This document shows positions 1 through 12,800 of a stretch of 64,000 nucleotides of DNA, in pieces (positions within the stretch are counted from its first letter, which is position 1; the number at the start of each line of letters is the position of its first letter). Source of the stretch: Haematobia irritans (lineage: Eukaryota; Arthropoda; Insecta; Diptera; Muscidae); contig NC_134397.1 of assembly GCF_050003625.1 (NCBI RefSeq), positions 149,295,526-149,359,525 of the forward strand, in the 5' to 3' direction. Made by a program: the position numbers and the translations under genes. The notes beneath the pieces were generated by a model that did no database searches, had not been told where the DNA came from, and saw only the letters and a list, made by a program, of their open reading frames with translations.

Positions 1-1641
1 CTTTTCGCTCTAGGACGCATATTTAAGGAGATATGGGCAAAAGAAGTTTTTCATATAAAAATTTCAATTTTTTTAGGTTTTGGGTGAATTTTTCAATTTT
101 TTGGAGGTGGTCACGAATTAAAGTCCTTTTCGCTCTAGGGCGCATATTTAAGGAGATATGGGCAAAAGAAGTATTTCATACAAAAATTTCAATTTTTTTA
201 GGTTTTGGGTGGATTTTTCAATTTTTTGGGGTGGTCACGAATTAAATTCCTTTTCGCTCTAGGACGCATATTTAAGGAGATATGGACAAAAGAAGTTTTT
301 CATACAAAAATTTCAATTTTTTTAGGTTTTGGGTGGATTTTTCAATTTTTTGGGGTGGTCACGAATTAAAGTCTTTTTCGCATATTTAAGGAGATATGGG
401 CAAAAGAAGTTTTTCATATAAAAATTTCAATTATTTTAGGTTTTGGGTGAATTTTTCAATTTTTTGGGGGTGGTCACGAATTAAAGTCCTTTTCGCTCTA
501 GGACGCTTAGTTTAGGAGATATGGGCAAAAGAAGTTTTTCATATAAAAATTTCATTTTTTTTAGGTTTTGGGTGAATTTTTCAATTTTTTGGGGGTGGTC
601 ACGAATTAAAGTCCTTTTCGCTCTAGGACGCATATTTAAGGAGATATGGGCAAAAAAGTTTTTCATACAAAAATTTCAATTTTTTTAGGTTTTGGGTGAA
701 TTTTTCAATTTTTTGGGGGTGGTCACGAATTAAAGTCCTTTTCGCTCTAGGACGCATATTTAAGGAGATATGGGCAAAAGAAGTTTTTCATATAAAAATT
801 TCAATTTTTTTAGGTTTTGGGTGGATTTTTCAATTTTTTAGGGTGGTCACGAATTAAAGTCCTTTTCGCTCTAGGACGCATATTTAAGGAGATATGGGCA
901 AAAGAAGTTTTTCATATAAAAATTTCAATTTTTTTAGGTTTTGGGTGGATTTTTCAATTTTTTGGGGGTGGTCACGAATTAAAGTCCTTTTCGCTCTAGG
1001 ACGCTTAGTTTAGGAGATATGGGCAAAAGAAGTTTTTCATATAAAAATGTCAATTTTTTTAGGTTTTGGGTGGATTTTTCAATTTTTTGGGGGTGGTCAC
1101 GAATTAAAGTCCTTTTCGCTCTAGAACGCATATTTAAGGAGATATGGGCAAAAGAAGTTTTTCATATAAAAATTTCAATTTTTTAGGTTTTGGGTGGATT
1201 TTTCAATTTTTTGTGGGTGGTCACGAATTAAAGTCCTTTTCGCTCTAGGACGCATATTTAAGGAGATATGGGCAAAAGAAGTTTTTCATATAAAAATTTC
1301 AATTTTTTTAGGTTTTGGGTGAATTTTTCAATTTTTTGGGGGTGGTCGCGAATTAAAGTCCTTTTCGCTCTAGGACGCATATTTAAGGAGATATGGGCAA
1401 AAGAAGTTTTTCATAAAAAAATTTCAATTTTTTTAGGTTTTGGGTGAATTTTTCAATTCTTTGGGGGTGGTCACGAATTAAAGTCCTTTTCGCTCTAGGA
1501 CGCATATTTAAGGAGATATGGGCAAAAAAGTTTTTCATATAAAAATTTCAATTTTTTTAGGTTTTGGGTGGATTTTTCAATTTTTTGGGGGTGGTCACGA
1601 ATTAAAGTCCTTTTCGCTCTAGGACGCATATTTAAGGAGAT

Positions 1642-3013
1642 ATGGGCAAAAGAAGTTTTTCATATAAAAATTTCAATTTTTTTAGGTTTTGGGTGGATTT
1701 TTCAATTTTTTGGGGGTGGTCACGAATTAAAGTCCTTTTCGCTCTAGGACGCATATTTAAGGAGATATGGGCAAAAGAAGATTTTCATATACAAATTTCA
1801 ATTTTTTTAGGTTTTGGGTGGATTTTTCAACTTTTTGTGGGTGGTCACGAATTAAAGTCCTTTTCGCTCTAGGACGCATATTTAAGGAGATATGGGCAAA
1901 AGAAGTTTTTCATATAAAAATTTCAATTTTTTTACGTTTTTGGTGGATTTTTCAATTTTTTGGGGGTGGTCACGAATTAAAGTCCTTTTCGCTCTAGGAC
2001 GCATATTTAATGAGATATGGGCAAAAGAAGTTTTTCATATAAAAATTTCAATTTTTTTAGGTTTTGGGTGGATTTTTCAATTTTTTGGGGGTGGTCACGA
2101 ATTAAAGTCCTTTTCGCTCTAGGACGTTTAGTTTAGGAAATATGGGCAAAAGAAGTTTTTCGTATAAAAATTTAAATTTTTTTAGGTTTTGGGTGGATTT
2201 TTCAATTTTTTGGGGGTGGTCACGAATTAAAGTCCTTTTCGCTCTAGGACGCATATTTAAGGAGATATGGGCAAAAGAAGTTTTTCATATAAAAATTTCA
2301 ATTTTTTTAGGTTTTGGGTGAATTTTTCAATTTTTTGGAGGTGGTCACGAATTAAAGTCCTTTTCGCTCTAGGACGCATATTTAAGGAGATATGGGCAAA
2401 AGAAGTATTTCATACAAAAATTTCAATTTTTTTAGGTTTTGGGTGGATTTTTCAATTTTTTGGGGTGGTCACGAATTAAATTCCTTTTCGCTCTAGGACG
2501 TATATTTAAGGAGATATGGGCAAAAGAAGTTTTTCATATAAAAATTTCAATTATTTTAGGTTTTGGGTGAATTTTGCAATTTTTTGGGGGTGGTCACGAA
2601 TTAAAGTCCTTTTCGCTCTAGGACGCTTAGTTTAGGAGATATGGGCAAAAGAAGTTTTTCATATAAAAATTTCATTTTTTTAGGTTTTGGGTGAATTTTT
2701 CGATTTTTTGGGGGTGGTCACGAATTAAAGTCCTTTTCGCTCTACGACGCATATTTAAGGAGATATGGGCAAAAGAAGATTTTCATATAAAAATTTCAAT
2801 TTTTTTAGGTTTTGGGTGAATTTTTCAATTTTTTGGGGGTGGTCACGAATTAAAGTCCTTTTCGCTCTAGGACGCATATTTAAGGAGATATGGGCAAAAA
2901 AGTTTTTCATATAAAAATTTCAATTTTTTTAGGTTTTGGGTGGATTTTTCAATTTTTTGGGGGTGGTCACGAATTAAAGTCCTTTTCGCTCTAGGACGCA
3001 TATTTAAGGAGAT
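1642..3013. repeat. Higher-order repeat copy, 1372 bp (11 monomers)
   Basis: The order of monomer variants in this block recurs at 19511-20882, 20883-22129 and, in part, 22130 to about 23195. Shared markers at constant offset (17869 bp between this block and the one at 19511) are a monomer with AAGATTTTCATATACAAATTTC, one with TTTACGTTTTTGGTGG, one with TTTAATGAGATATGG, one with GGACGTTTAGTTTAGGAAATATGG split into its parts, and one with TTTTTTGGAGGTGGTC. The block boundaries are arbitrary within the tandem array. Confidence 0.8.
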
Positions 3014-6000
3014 ATGGGCAAAAGAAGTTTTTCATATAAAAATTTCAATTTTTTTAGGTTTTGGGTGGATTTTTCAATTTTTTGGGGGTGGTCACGAATT
3101 AAAGTCCTTTTCGCTCTAGGACGCATATTTAAGGAGATATGGGCAAAAGAAGATTTTCATATAAAAATTTCAATTTTTTTAGGTTTTGGGTGGATTTTTC
3201 AATTTTTTGGGGGTGGTCACGAATTAAAGTCCTTTTCGCTCTAGGACGCATATTTAAGGAGATATGGGCAAAAGAAGTTTTTCATATAAAAATTTCAATT
3301 TTTTTAGGTTTTGGGTGAATTTTTCAATTTTTTTGGGGTGGTCACGAATTAAAGTCCTTTTCGCTCTGGGACGCATATTTAAGGAGATATGGGCAAAAGA
3401 AGTTTTTCATACAAAAATTTCTATTTTTTAAGGTTTTGGGTGGATTTTTCAATTTTTTGGGGGGGTCACGAATTAAAGTCCTTTTCGCTCTAGGACGCTT
3501 AGTTTAGGAGATATGGGCAAAAGAAGTTTTTCATATAAAAATTTCATTTTTTTTAGGTTTTGGGTGAATTTTTCATTTTTTTTTGGGGTGGTCACGAATT
3601 AAAGTCCTTTTCGCTCTAGGACGCATATTTAAGGAGATATGGGCAAAAGAAGTTTTTCATATAAAAATTTCAATGTTTTTAGGTTTTGGGTGGATTTTTC
3701 AAGATATGGGCAAAAGAAGTTTTTCATATAAAAATTTCAATTTTTTTAGGTTTTGTGTGAATTTTTCAATTTTTTGGGGGTGGTCACGAATTAAAGTCCT
3801 TTTCGCTCTAGGACGCTTAGTTTAGGAGATATGGGCAAAAGAAGTTTTTCATATAAAAATTTCATTTTTTTTAGGTTTTGGGTGAATTTTTCAATTTTTG
3901 GGGGTGGTCACGAATTAAAGTCCTTTTCGCTCTAGGACGCATATTTAAGGAGATATGGGCAAAAGAAGTTTTTCATATAAAAATTTAAATTTTTTTAGGT
4001 TTTGGGTGGATTTTTCAATTTTTTGGGGGTGGTCACGAATTAAAGTCCTTTTCGCTCTAGGACGCATATTTAAGGAGATATGGGCAAAAGAAGTTTTTCA
4101 TATAAAAATTTCAATTTTTTTAAGTTTTGGGTGAATTTTTCAATTTTTTGGGGGTGGTCACGAATTAAAGTCCTTTTCGCTCTAGGGCGCTTAGTTTAGG
4201 AGATATGGGCAAAAGAAGTTTTTCATATAAAAATTTCAATTTTTTAGGTTTTGGGTGAATTTTTCAATTTTTTGGGGGTGGTCACGAATTAAAGTCCTTT
4301 TCGCTCTAGGACGCATATTTAAGGAGATATGGGCAAAAGAAGTTTTTCATATAAAAATTTCAATTTTTTTAGGTTTTGGGCGAATTTTTCAATTTTTTTG
4401 GGGGTGGTCACGAATTAAAGTCCTTTTCGCTCTAGGACGCATATTTAAGGAGATATGGGCAAAAGAAGTTTTTCATATAAAAATTTCAATTTTTTTACGT
4501 TTTTGGTGGATTTTTCAATTTTTTGGTGGTGGTCACGAATTACAGTCCTTTTCGCTCTAGGACGCATATTTAAGGAGATATGCGCAAAAGAAGTTTTTCA
4601 TATAAAAATTTCAATTTTTTTAGGTTTTGGGTGGATTTTTCAATTTTTTGGGGGTGGTCACGAATTAAAGTCCTTTTCGCTCTAGGACGCATATTTAAGG
4701 AAATATGGGCAAAAGAAGTTTTTCATATAAAAATTTCAATTTTTTTAGGTTTTGGGTGGATTTTTCAATTTTTTGGGGGTGGTCACGAATTAAAGTCCTT
4801 TTCGCTCTAGGACGCTTAGTTTAGGAGATATGGGCAAAAGAAGTTTTTCGTATAAAAATTTCAATTTTTTTAGGTTTTGGGTGGATTTTTCAATTTTTTG
4901 GGGGTGGTCACGAATTAAAGCCCTTTTCGCTCTAGGACGCATATTTAAGGAGATATGGGCAAAAGAAGTTTTTCATATAAAAATTTCAATTTTTTTAGGT
5001 TTTGGGGGTGGTCACGAATTAAAGTCCTTTTCGCTCTAGGACGCTTAGTTTAGGAGATATGGGCAAAAGAAGTTTTTCATATAAAAATTTCATTTTTTTT
5101 AGGTTTTGGGTGAATTTTTCAATTTTTTGGGGGTGGTCACGAATTAAAGTCCTTTTCGCTCTAGGACGCATATTTAAGGAGATATGGGCAAAGAAGTTTT
5201 TCATATAAAAATTTCAATTTTTTTAGGTTTTAGGTGGATTTTTCAATTTTTTGTGGGTGGTCACGAATTAAAGTCCTTTTCGCTCTAGGACGCATATTTA
5301 AGGAGATATGGGCAAAAGAAGTTTTTCATATAAAAATTTCAATTTTTTTACGTTTTTGGTGGATTTTTAAATTTTTTGGGGGTGGTCACGAATTAAAGTC
5401 CTTTTCGCTCTAGGACGCATATTTAAGGAGATATGGGCAAAAGAAGTTTTTCATATAAAAATTTAAATTTTTTAAGGTTTTGGGTGGATTTTTCAATTTT
5501 TTTGGGGGTGGTCACGGATTAAAGTCCTTTTCGCTCTAGGACGCTTAGTTTAGGAGATATGAGCAAAAGAAATTTTTCATATAAAAACTTCAATTTTTTT
5601 AGGTTTTGGGTGGATTTTTCAATTTTTTGGTGGTGGTCACGAATTAAAGTCCTTTTCGCTCTAGGACGCATATTTACGGAGATATGGGCAAAAGAAGTTT
5701 TTCATATAAAAATTTAATTTTTTTAGGTTTTGGGTGAATTTTTCAATTTTTTGGGGGTGGTCACGAATTAAAGTCCTTTTCGCTCTAGGACGCATATTTA
5801 AGGAGATATGGGCAAAAGAAGTTTTTCATACAAAAATTTCAATTTTTTTAGGTTTTGGGTGGATTTTTCAATTTTTTGGGGTGGTCACGAATTAAAGTCC
5901 TTTTCGCTCTAGGACGCATATTTAAGGAGATATGGGCAAAAGAAGTTTTTCATATAAAAATTTCAATTTTTTTAGGTTTTGGGTGAATTTTTCAATTTTT

Positions 6001-6825
6001 TGGGGGTGGTCACGAATTAAAGTCCTTTTCGCTCTAGGACGCTTAGTTTAGGAGATATGGGCAAAAGAAGTTTTTCATATAAAAATTTCATTTTTTTAGG
6101 TTTTGGGTGGATTTTTCAATTTTTTGGGGGTGGTCACGAATTAAAGCCCTTTTCGCTCTAGGACGCATATTTAAGGAGATATGGGCAAAAGAAGTTTTTC
6201 ATATAAAAATTTCAATTTTTTTAGGTTTTGGGGGTGGTCACGAATTAAAGTCCTTTTCGCTCTAGGACGCTTAGTTTAGGAGATATGGGCAAAAGAAGTT
6301 TTTCATATAAAAATTTCATTTTTTTAGGTTTTTGGGTGAATTTTGCAATTTTTTGGGGGTGGTCACGAATTAAAGTCCTTTTCGCTCTAGGACGCATATT
6401 TAAGGAGATATGGGCAAAAGAAGTTTTTCATATAAAAATTTCAATTTTTTTAGGTTTTGGGTGGATTTTTCAATTTTTTGGGGTGGTCACGAATTAAAGT
6501 CCTTTTCGCTCTAGAACGCATATTTAAGGAGATATGGGCAAAAGAAGTTTTTCATATAAAAATTTAAATTTTTTTAGGTTTTGGGTGGATTTTTCAATTT
6601 TTTGGGGGTGGTCACGAATTAAAGTCCTTTTCGCTCTAGGACGCATATTTAAGGAGATATGGGCAAAATAAGTTTTTCATATAAAAATTTCATTTTTTTT
6701 AGGTTTTGGGTGGATTTTTCAATTTTTTGTGGGTGGTCACGAATTAAAGTCCTTTTCGCTCTAGGACGCATATTTAAGGAGATATGGGCAAAAGAAGTTT
6801 TTCATATAAAAATTTCAATTTTTAG

Positions 6826-9800
6826 GAGATATGGGCAAAAGAAGTTTTTCATATAAAAATTTCATTTTTTTAGGTTTTTGGGTGAATTTTTCAATTTTTT
6901 GGGGGTGGTCACGAATTAAAGTCCTTTTCGCACTAGGACGCTTAGTTTAGGAGATATGGGCAAAAGAAGTTTTTCATTTAAAAATTTCAATTTTTTTAGG
7001 TTTTGGGTGGATTTTTCAATTTTTTGTGGGGGTCGCTCTAGGACGCTTAGTTTAGGAGATATGGGCAAAAGAAGTTGTTCATAAAAAAATTTAAATTTTT
7101 TTAGGTTTTGGGTGGATTTTTCAAATTTTTGGTGGTGGTCACGAATTAAAGTCCTTTTCGCTCTAGGACGCATATTTAAGGAGATATGGGGAAAAGAAGT
7201 TTTTCATATAAAAATTTCAATTTTTTTAGGTTTTGGGTGGATTTTTCAATTTTTTGGGGTGGTCACGAATTAAAGTCCTTTTCGCTCTAGGACGCATATT
7301 TAAGGAGATATGGGCAAAAGAAGTTTTTCATATAAAAATTTCAATTTTTTAGGTTTTGGGTGGATTTTTCAATTTTTTGGGGGTGGTCAACTTTTTTGAA
7401 GTTTTGGGTGAATTTTTCAATTTTTTGGGGGTGGTCACGAATTAAAGTCCTTTTCGCTCTAGGACGCATATTTAAGGAGATATGGGCAAAAGAAGTTTTT
7501 CATACAAAAATTTCAATTTTTTTAGGTTTTGGGTGGATTTTTCAATTTTTTGGGGTGGTCACGAATTAAAGTCTTTTTCGCTCTAGGACGCATATTTAAG
7601 GAGATATGGGCAAAAGAAGTTTTTCATATAAAAATTTCATTTTTTTTAGGTTTTGGGTGAATTTTTCAATTTTTTGGGGGTGGTCACGAATTAAAGTCCT
7701 TTTCGCTCTAGGACGCATATTTAAGGAGATATGGGCAAAAGAAGTTTTTCATATAAAAATTTCAATTTTTTTAGGTTTTGGGTGGATTTTTCAATTTTTT
7801 AGGGTGGTCACGAATTAAAGTCCTTTTCGCTCTAGGACGCTTAGTTTAGGAGATATGGGCAAAAGAAGTTTTTCATATAAAAATTTCAATTTTTTTAGGT
7901 TTTGGGTGGATTTTTCAATTTTTTGGGGGTGGTCACGAATTAAAGTCCTTTTCGCTCTAGAACGCATATTTAAGGAGATATGGGCAAAAGAAGTTTTTCA
8001 TATAAAAATTTCAATTTTTTAGGTTTTGGGTGGATTTTTCAATTTTTTGTGGGTGGTCACGAATTAAAGTCCTTTTCGCTCTAGAACGCATATTTAAGGA
8101 GATATGGGCAAAAGAAGTTTTTCATATAAAAATTTCAATTTTTTAGGTTTTGGGTGGATTTTTCAATTTTTTGTGGGTGGTCACGAATTAAAGCCCTTTT
8201 CGCTCTAGGACGCATATTTAAGGAGATATGGGCAAAAGAAGTTTTTCATATAAAAATTTCAATTTTTTTAGGTTTTGGGTGAATTTTTCAATTTTTTGGG
8301 GGTGGTCACGAATTAAAGTCCTTTTCGCTCTAGGACGCATATTTAAGGAGATATGGGCAAAAGAAGTTTTTCATATAAAAATTTCAATTTTTTTAGGTTT
8401 TGGGTGAATTTTTCAATTTTTTGGGGGTGGTCACGAATTAAAGTCCTTTTCGCTCTAGGACGCATATTTAAGGAGATATGGGCAAAAGAAGTTTTTCGTA
8501 TAAAAATTTAAATTTTTTTAGGTTTTGGGTGGATTTTTCAATTTTTTGGGGGTGGTCACGAATTAAAGTCCTTTTCGCTCTAGGACGCATATTTAAGGAG
8601 ATATGGGCAAAAGAAGTTTTTCATATAAAAATTTCAATTTTTTTAGGTTTTGGGTGGATTTTTCAATTTTTTGGGGGTGGTCACGAATTAAAGTCCTTTT
8701 CGCTCTAGGACGCATATTTAAGGAGATATGGGCAAAAGAAGATTTTCATATACAAATTTCAATTTTTTTAGGTTTTGGGTGGATTTTTCAACTTTTTGTG
8801 GGTGGTCACGAATTAAAGTCCTTTTCGCTCTAGGACGCATATTTAAGGAGATATGGGCAACAGAAGTTTTTCATATAAAAATTTCAATTTTTTTACGTTT
8901 TTGGTGGATTTTTCAATTTTTTGGGGGTGGTCACGAATTAAAGTCCTTTTCGCTCTAGGACGCATATTTAATGAGATATGGGCAAAAGAAGTTTTTCATA
9001 TAAAAATTTCAATTTTTTTAGGTTTTGGGTGGATTTTTCAATTTTTTGGGGGTGGTCACGAATTAAAGTCCTTTTCGCTCTAGGACGTTTAGTTTAGGAA
9101 ATATGGGCAAAAGAAGTTTTTCGTATAAAAATTTCAATTTTTTTAGGTTTTGGGTGGATTTTTCAATTTTTTGGGGGTGGTCACGAATTAAAGTCCTTTT
9201 CGCTCTAGGACGCATATTTAAGGAGATATGGGCAAAAGAAGTTTTTCATATAAAAATTTCAATTTTTTTAGGTTTTGGGTGAATTTTTCAATTTTTTGGA
9301 GGTGGTCACGAATTAAAGTCCTTTTCGCTCTAGGGCGCATATTTAAGGAGATATGGGCAAAAGAAGTATTTCATACAAAAATTTCAATTTTTTTAGGTTT
9401 TGGGTGGATTTTTCAATTTTTTGGGGTGGTCACGAATTAAATTCCTTTTCGCTCTAGGACGCATATTTAAGGAGATATGGGCAAAAGAAGTTTTTCATAC
9501 AAAAATTTCAATTTTTTTAGGTTTTGGGTGGATTTTTCAATTTTTTGGGGTGGTCACGAATTAAAGTCTTTTTCGCATATTTAAGGAGATATGGGCAAAA
9601 GAAGTTTTTCATATAAAAATTTCAATTATTTTAGGTTTTGGGTGAATTTTTCAATTTTTTGGGGGTGGTCACGAATTAAAGTCCTTTTCGCTCTAGGACG
9701 CTTAGTTTAGGAGATATGGGCAAAAGAAGTTTTTCATATAAAAATTTCATTTTTTTTAGGTTTTGGGTGAATTTTTCAATTTTTTAGGGGTGGTCACGAA

Positions 9801-12800
9801 TTAAAGTCCTTTTCGCTCTAGGACGCATATTTAAGGAGATATGGGCAAAAGAAGTTTTTCATACAAAAATTTCAATTTTTTTAGGTTTTGGGTGAATTTT
9901 TCAATTTTTTGGGGGTGGTCACGAATTAAAGTCCTTTTCGCTCTAGGACGCATATTTAAGGAGATATGGGCAAAAGAAGTTTTTCATTTAAAAATTTCAA
10001 TTTTTTTAGGTTTTGGGTGGATTTTTCAATTTTTTAGGGTGGTCACGAATTAAAGTCCTTTTCGCTCTAGGACGCATATTTAAGGAGATATGGGCAAAAG
10101 AAGTTTTTCATATAAAAATTTCAATTTTTTTAGGTTTTGGGTGGATTTTTCAATTTTTTGGGGGTGGTCACGAATTAAAGTCCTTTTCGCTCTAGGACGC
10201 TTAGTTTAGGAGATATGGGCAAAAGAAGTTTTTCATATAAAAATGTCAATTTTTTTAGGTTTTGGGTGGATTTTTCAATTTTTTGGGGGTGGTCACGAAT
10301 TAAAGTCCTTTTCGCTCTAGAACGCATATTTAAGGAGATATGGGCAAAAGAAGTTTTTCATATAAAAATTTCAATTTTTTAGGTTTTGGGTGGATTTTTC
10401 AATTTTTTGGGGGTGGTCACGAATTAAAGTCCTTTTCGCTCTAGGACGCATATTTAAGGAGATATGGGCAAAAGAAGTTTTTCATATAAAAATTTCAATT
10501 TTTTTAGGTTTTGGGTGGATTTTTCAATTTTTTGGGGGTGGTCACGAATTAAAGTCCTTTTCGCTCTAGGACGCATATTTAAGGAGATATGGGCAAAAGA
10601 AGATTTTCATATACAAATTTCAATTTTTTTAGGTTTTGGGTGGATTTTTCAACTTTTTGTGGGTGGTCACGAATTAAAGTCCTTTTCGCTCTAGGACGCA
10701 TATTTAAGGAGATATGGGCAAAAGAAGCTTTTCATATAAAAATTTCAATTTTTAGGAGATATGGGCAAAAGAAGTTTTTCATATAAAAATTTCATTTTTT
10801 TAGGTTTTTGGGTGAATTTTTCAATTTTTTGGGGGTGGTCACGAATTAAAGTCCTTTTCGCACTAGGACGCTTAGTTTAGGAGATATGGGCAAAAGAAGT
10901 TTTTCATTTAAAAATTTCAATTTTTTTAGGTTTTGGGTGGATTTTTCAATTTTTTGTGGGGGTCGCTCTAGGACGCTTAGTTTAGGAGATATGGGCAAAA
11001 GAAGTTGTTCATAAAAAAATTTAAATTTTTTTAGGTTTTGGGTGGATTTTTCAAATTTTTGGTGGTGGTCACGAATTAAAGTCCTTTTCGCTCTAGGACG
11101 CATATTTAAGGAGATATGGGGAAAAGAAGTTTTTCATATAAAAATTTCAATTTTTTTAGGTTTTGGGTGGATTTTTCAATTTTTTTGGGGTGGTCACGAA
11201 TTAAAGTCCTTTTCGCTCTAGGACGCATATTTAAGGAGATATGGGCAAAAGAAGTTTTTCATATAAAAATTTCAATTTTTTAGGTTTTGGGTGGATTTTT
11301 CAATTTTTTGGGGGTGGTCAACTTTTTTGAAGTTTTGGGTGAATTTTTCAATTTTTTGGGGGTGGTCACGAATTAAAGTCCTTTTCGCTCTAGGACGCTT
11401 AGTTTAGGAGATATGGGCAAAAGAAGTTTTTCATATAAAAATTTCAATTTTTTTAGGTTTTGGGTGAATTTTTCAATTTTTTGGGGGTGGTCACGAATTA
11501 AAGTCCTTTTCGCTCTAGGACGCATATTTAAGGAGATATGGGCAAAAGAAGTTTTTCATACAAAAATTTCAATTTTTTTAGGTTTTGGGCGGATTTTTCA
11601 ATTTTTTGGGGTGGTCACGAATTAAAGTCTTTTTCGCTCTAGGACGCATATTTAAGGAGATATGGGCAAAAGAAGTTTTTCATATAAAAATTTCATTTTT
11701 TTTAGGTTTTGGGTGAATTTTTCAATTTTTTGGGGGTGGTCACGAATTAAAGTCCTTTTCGCTCTAGGACGCATATTTAAGGAGATATGGGCAAAAGAAG
11801 TTTTTCATATAAAAATTTCAATTTTTTTAGGTTTTGGGTGGATTTTTCAATTTTTTAGGGTGGTCACGAATTAAAGTCCTTTTCGCTCTAGGACGCTTAG
11901 TTTAGGAGATATGGGCAAAAGAAGTTTTTCATATAAAAATTTCAATTTTTTTAGGTTTTGGGTGGATTTTTCAATTTTTTGGGGGTGGTCACGAATTAAA
12001 GTCCTTTTCGCTCTAGAACGCATATTTAAGGAGATATGGGCAAAAGAAGTTTTTCATATAAAAATTTCAATTTTTTAGGTTTTGGGTGGATTTTTCAATT
12101 TTTTGTGGGTGGTCACGAATTAAAGTCCTTTTCGCTCTAGGACGCATATTTAAGGAGATATGGGCAAAAGAAGTTTTTCATATAAAAATTTCAATTTTTT
12201 TAGGTTTTGGGTGGATTTTTCAATTTTTTGGGGGTGGTCACGAATTAAAGTCCTTTTCGCTCTAGGACGCTTAGTTTAGGAGATATGGGCAAAAGAAGTT
12301 TTTCATATAAAAATTTCAATTTTTTTAGGTTTTGGGTGGATTTTTCAATTTTTTGGGGGTGGTCACGAATTAAAGTCCTTTTCGCTCTAGAACGCATATT
12401 TAAGGAGATATGGGCAAAAGAAGTTTTTCATATAAAAATTTCAATTTTTTAGGTTTTGGGTGGATTTTTCAATTTTTTGTGGGTGGTCACGAATTAAAGT
12501 CCTTTTCGCTCTAGGACGCATATTTAAGGAGATATGGGCAAAAGAAGTTTTTCATATAAAAATTTCAATTTTTTTAGGTTTTGGGTGAATTTTTCAATTT
12601 TTTGGGGGTGGTCACGAATTAAAGTCCTTTTCGCTCTAGGACGCATATTTAAGGAGATATGGGCAAAAGAAGTTTTTCATATAAAAATTTCAATTTTTTT
12701 AGGTTTTGGGTGAATTTTTCAATTTTTTGGGGGTGGTCACGAATTAAAGTCCTTTTCGCTCTAGGACGCATATTTAAGGAGATATGGGCAAAAGAAGTTT

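Noticed and set aside
95..125. RNA polymerase III box-like or tRNA-like sequence in the monomer (GGTCACGAATT)
   Set aside because: It does not fit the B-box consensus and no A-box lies at a suitable distance.
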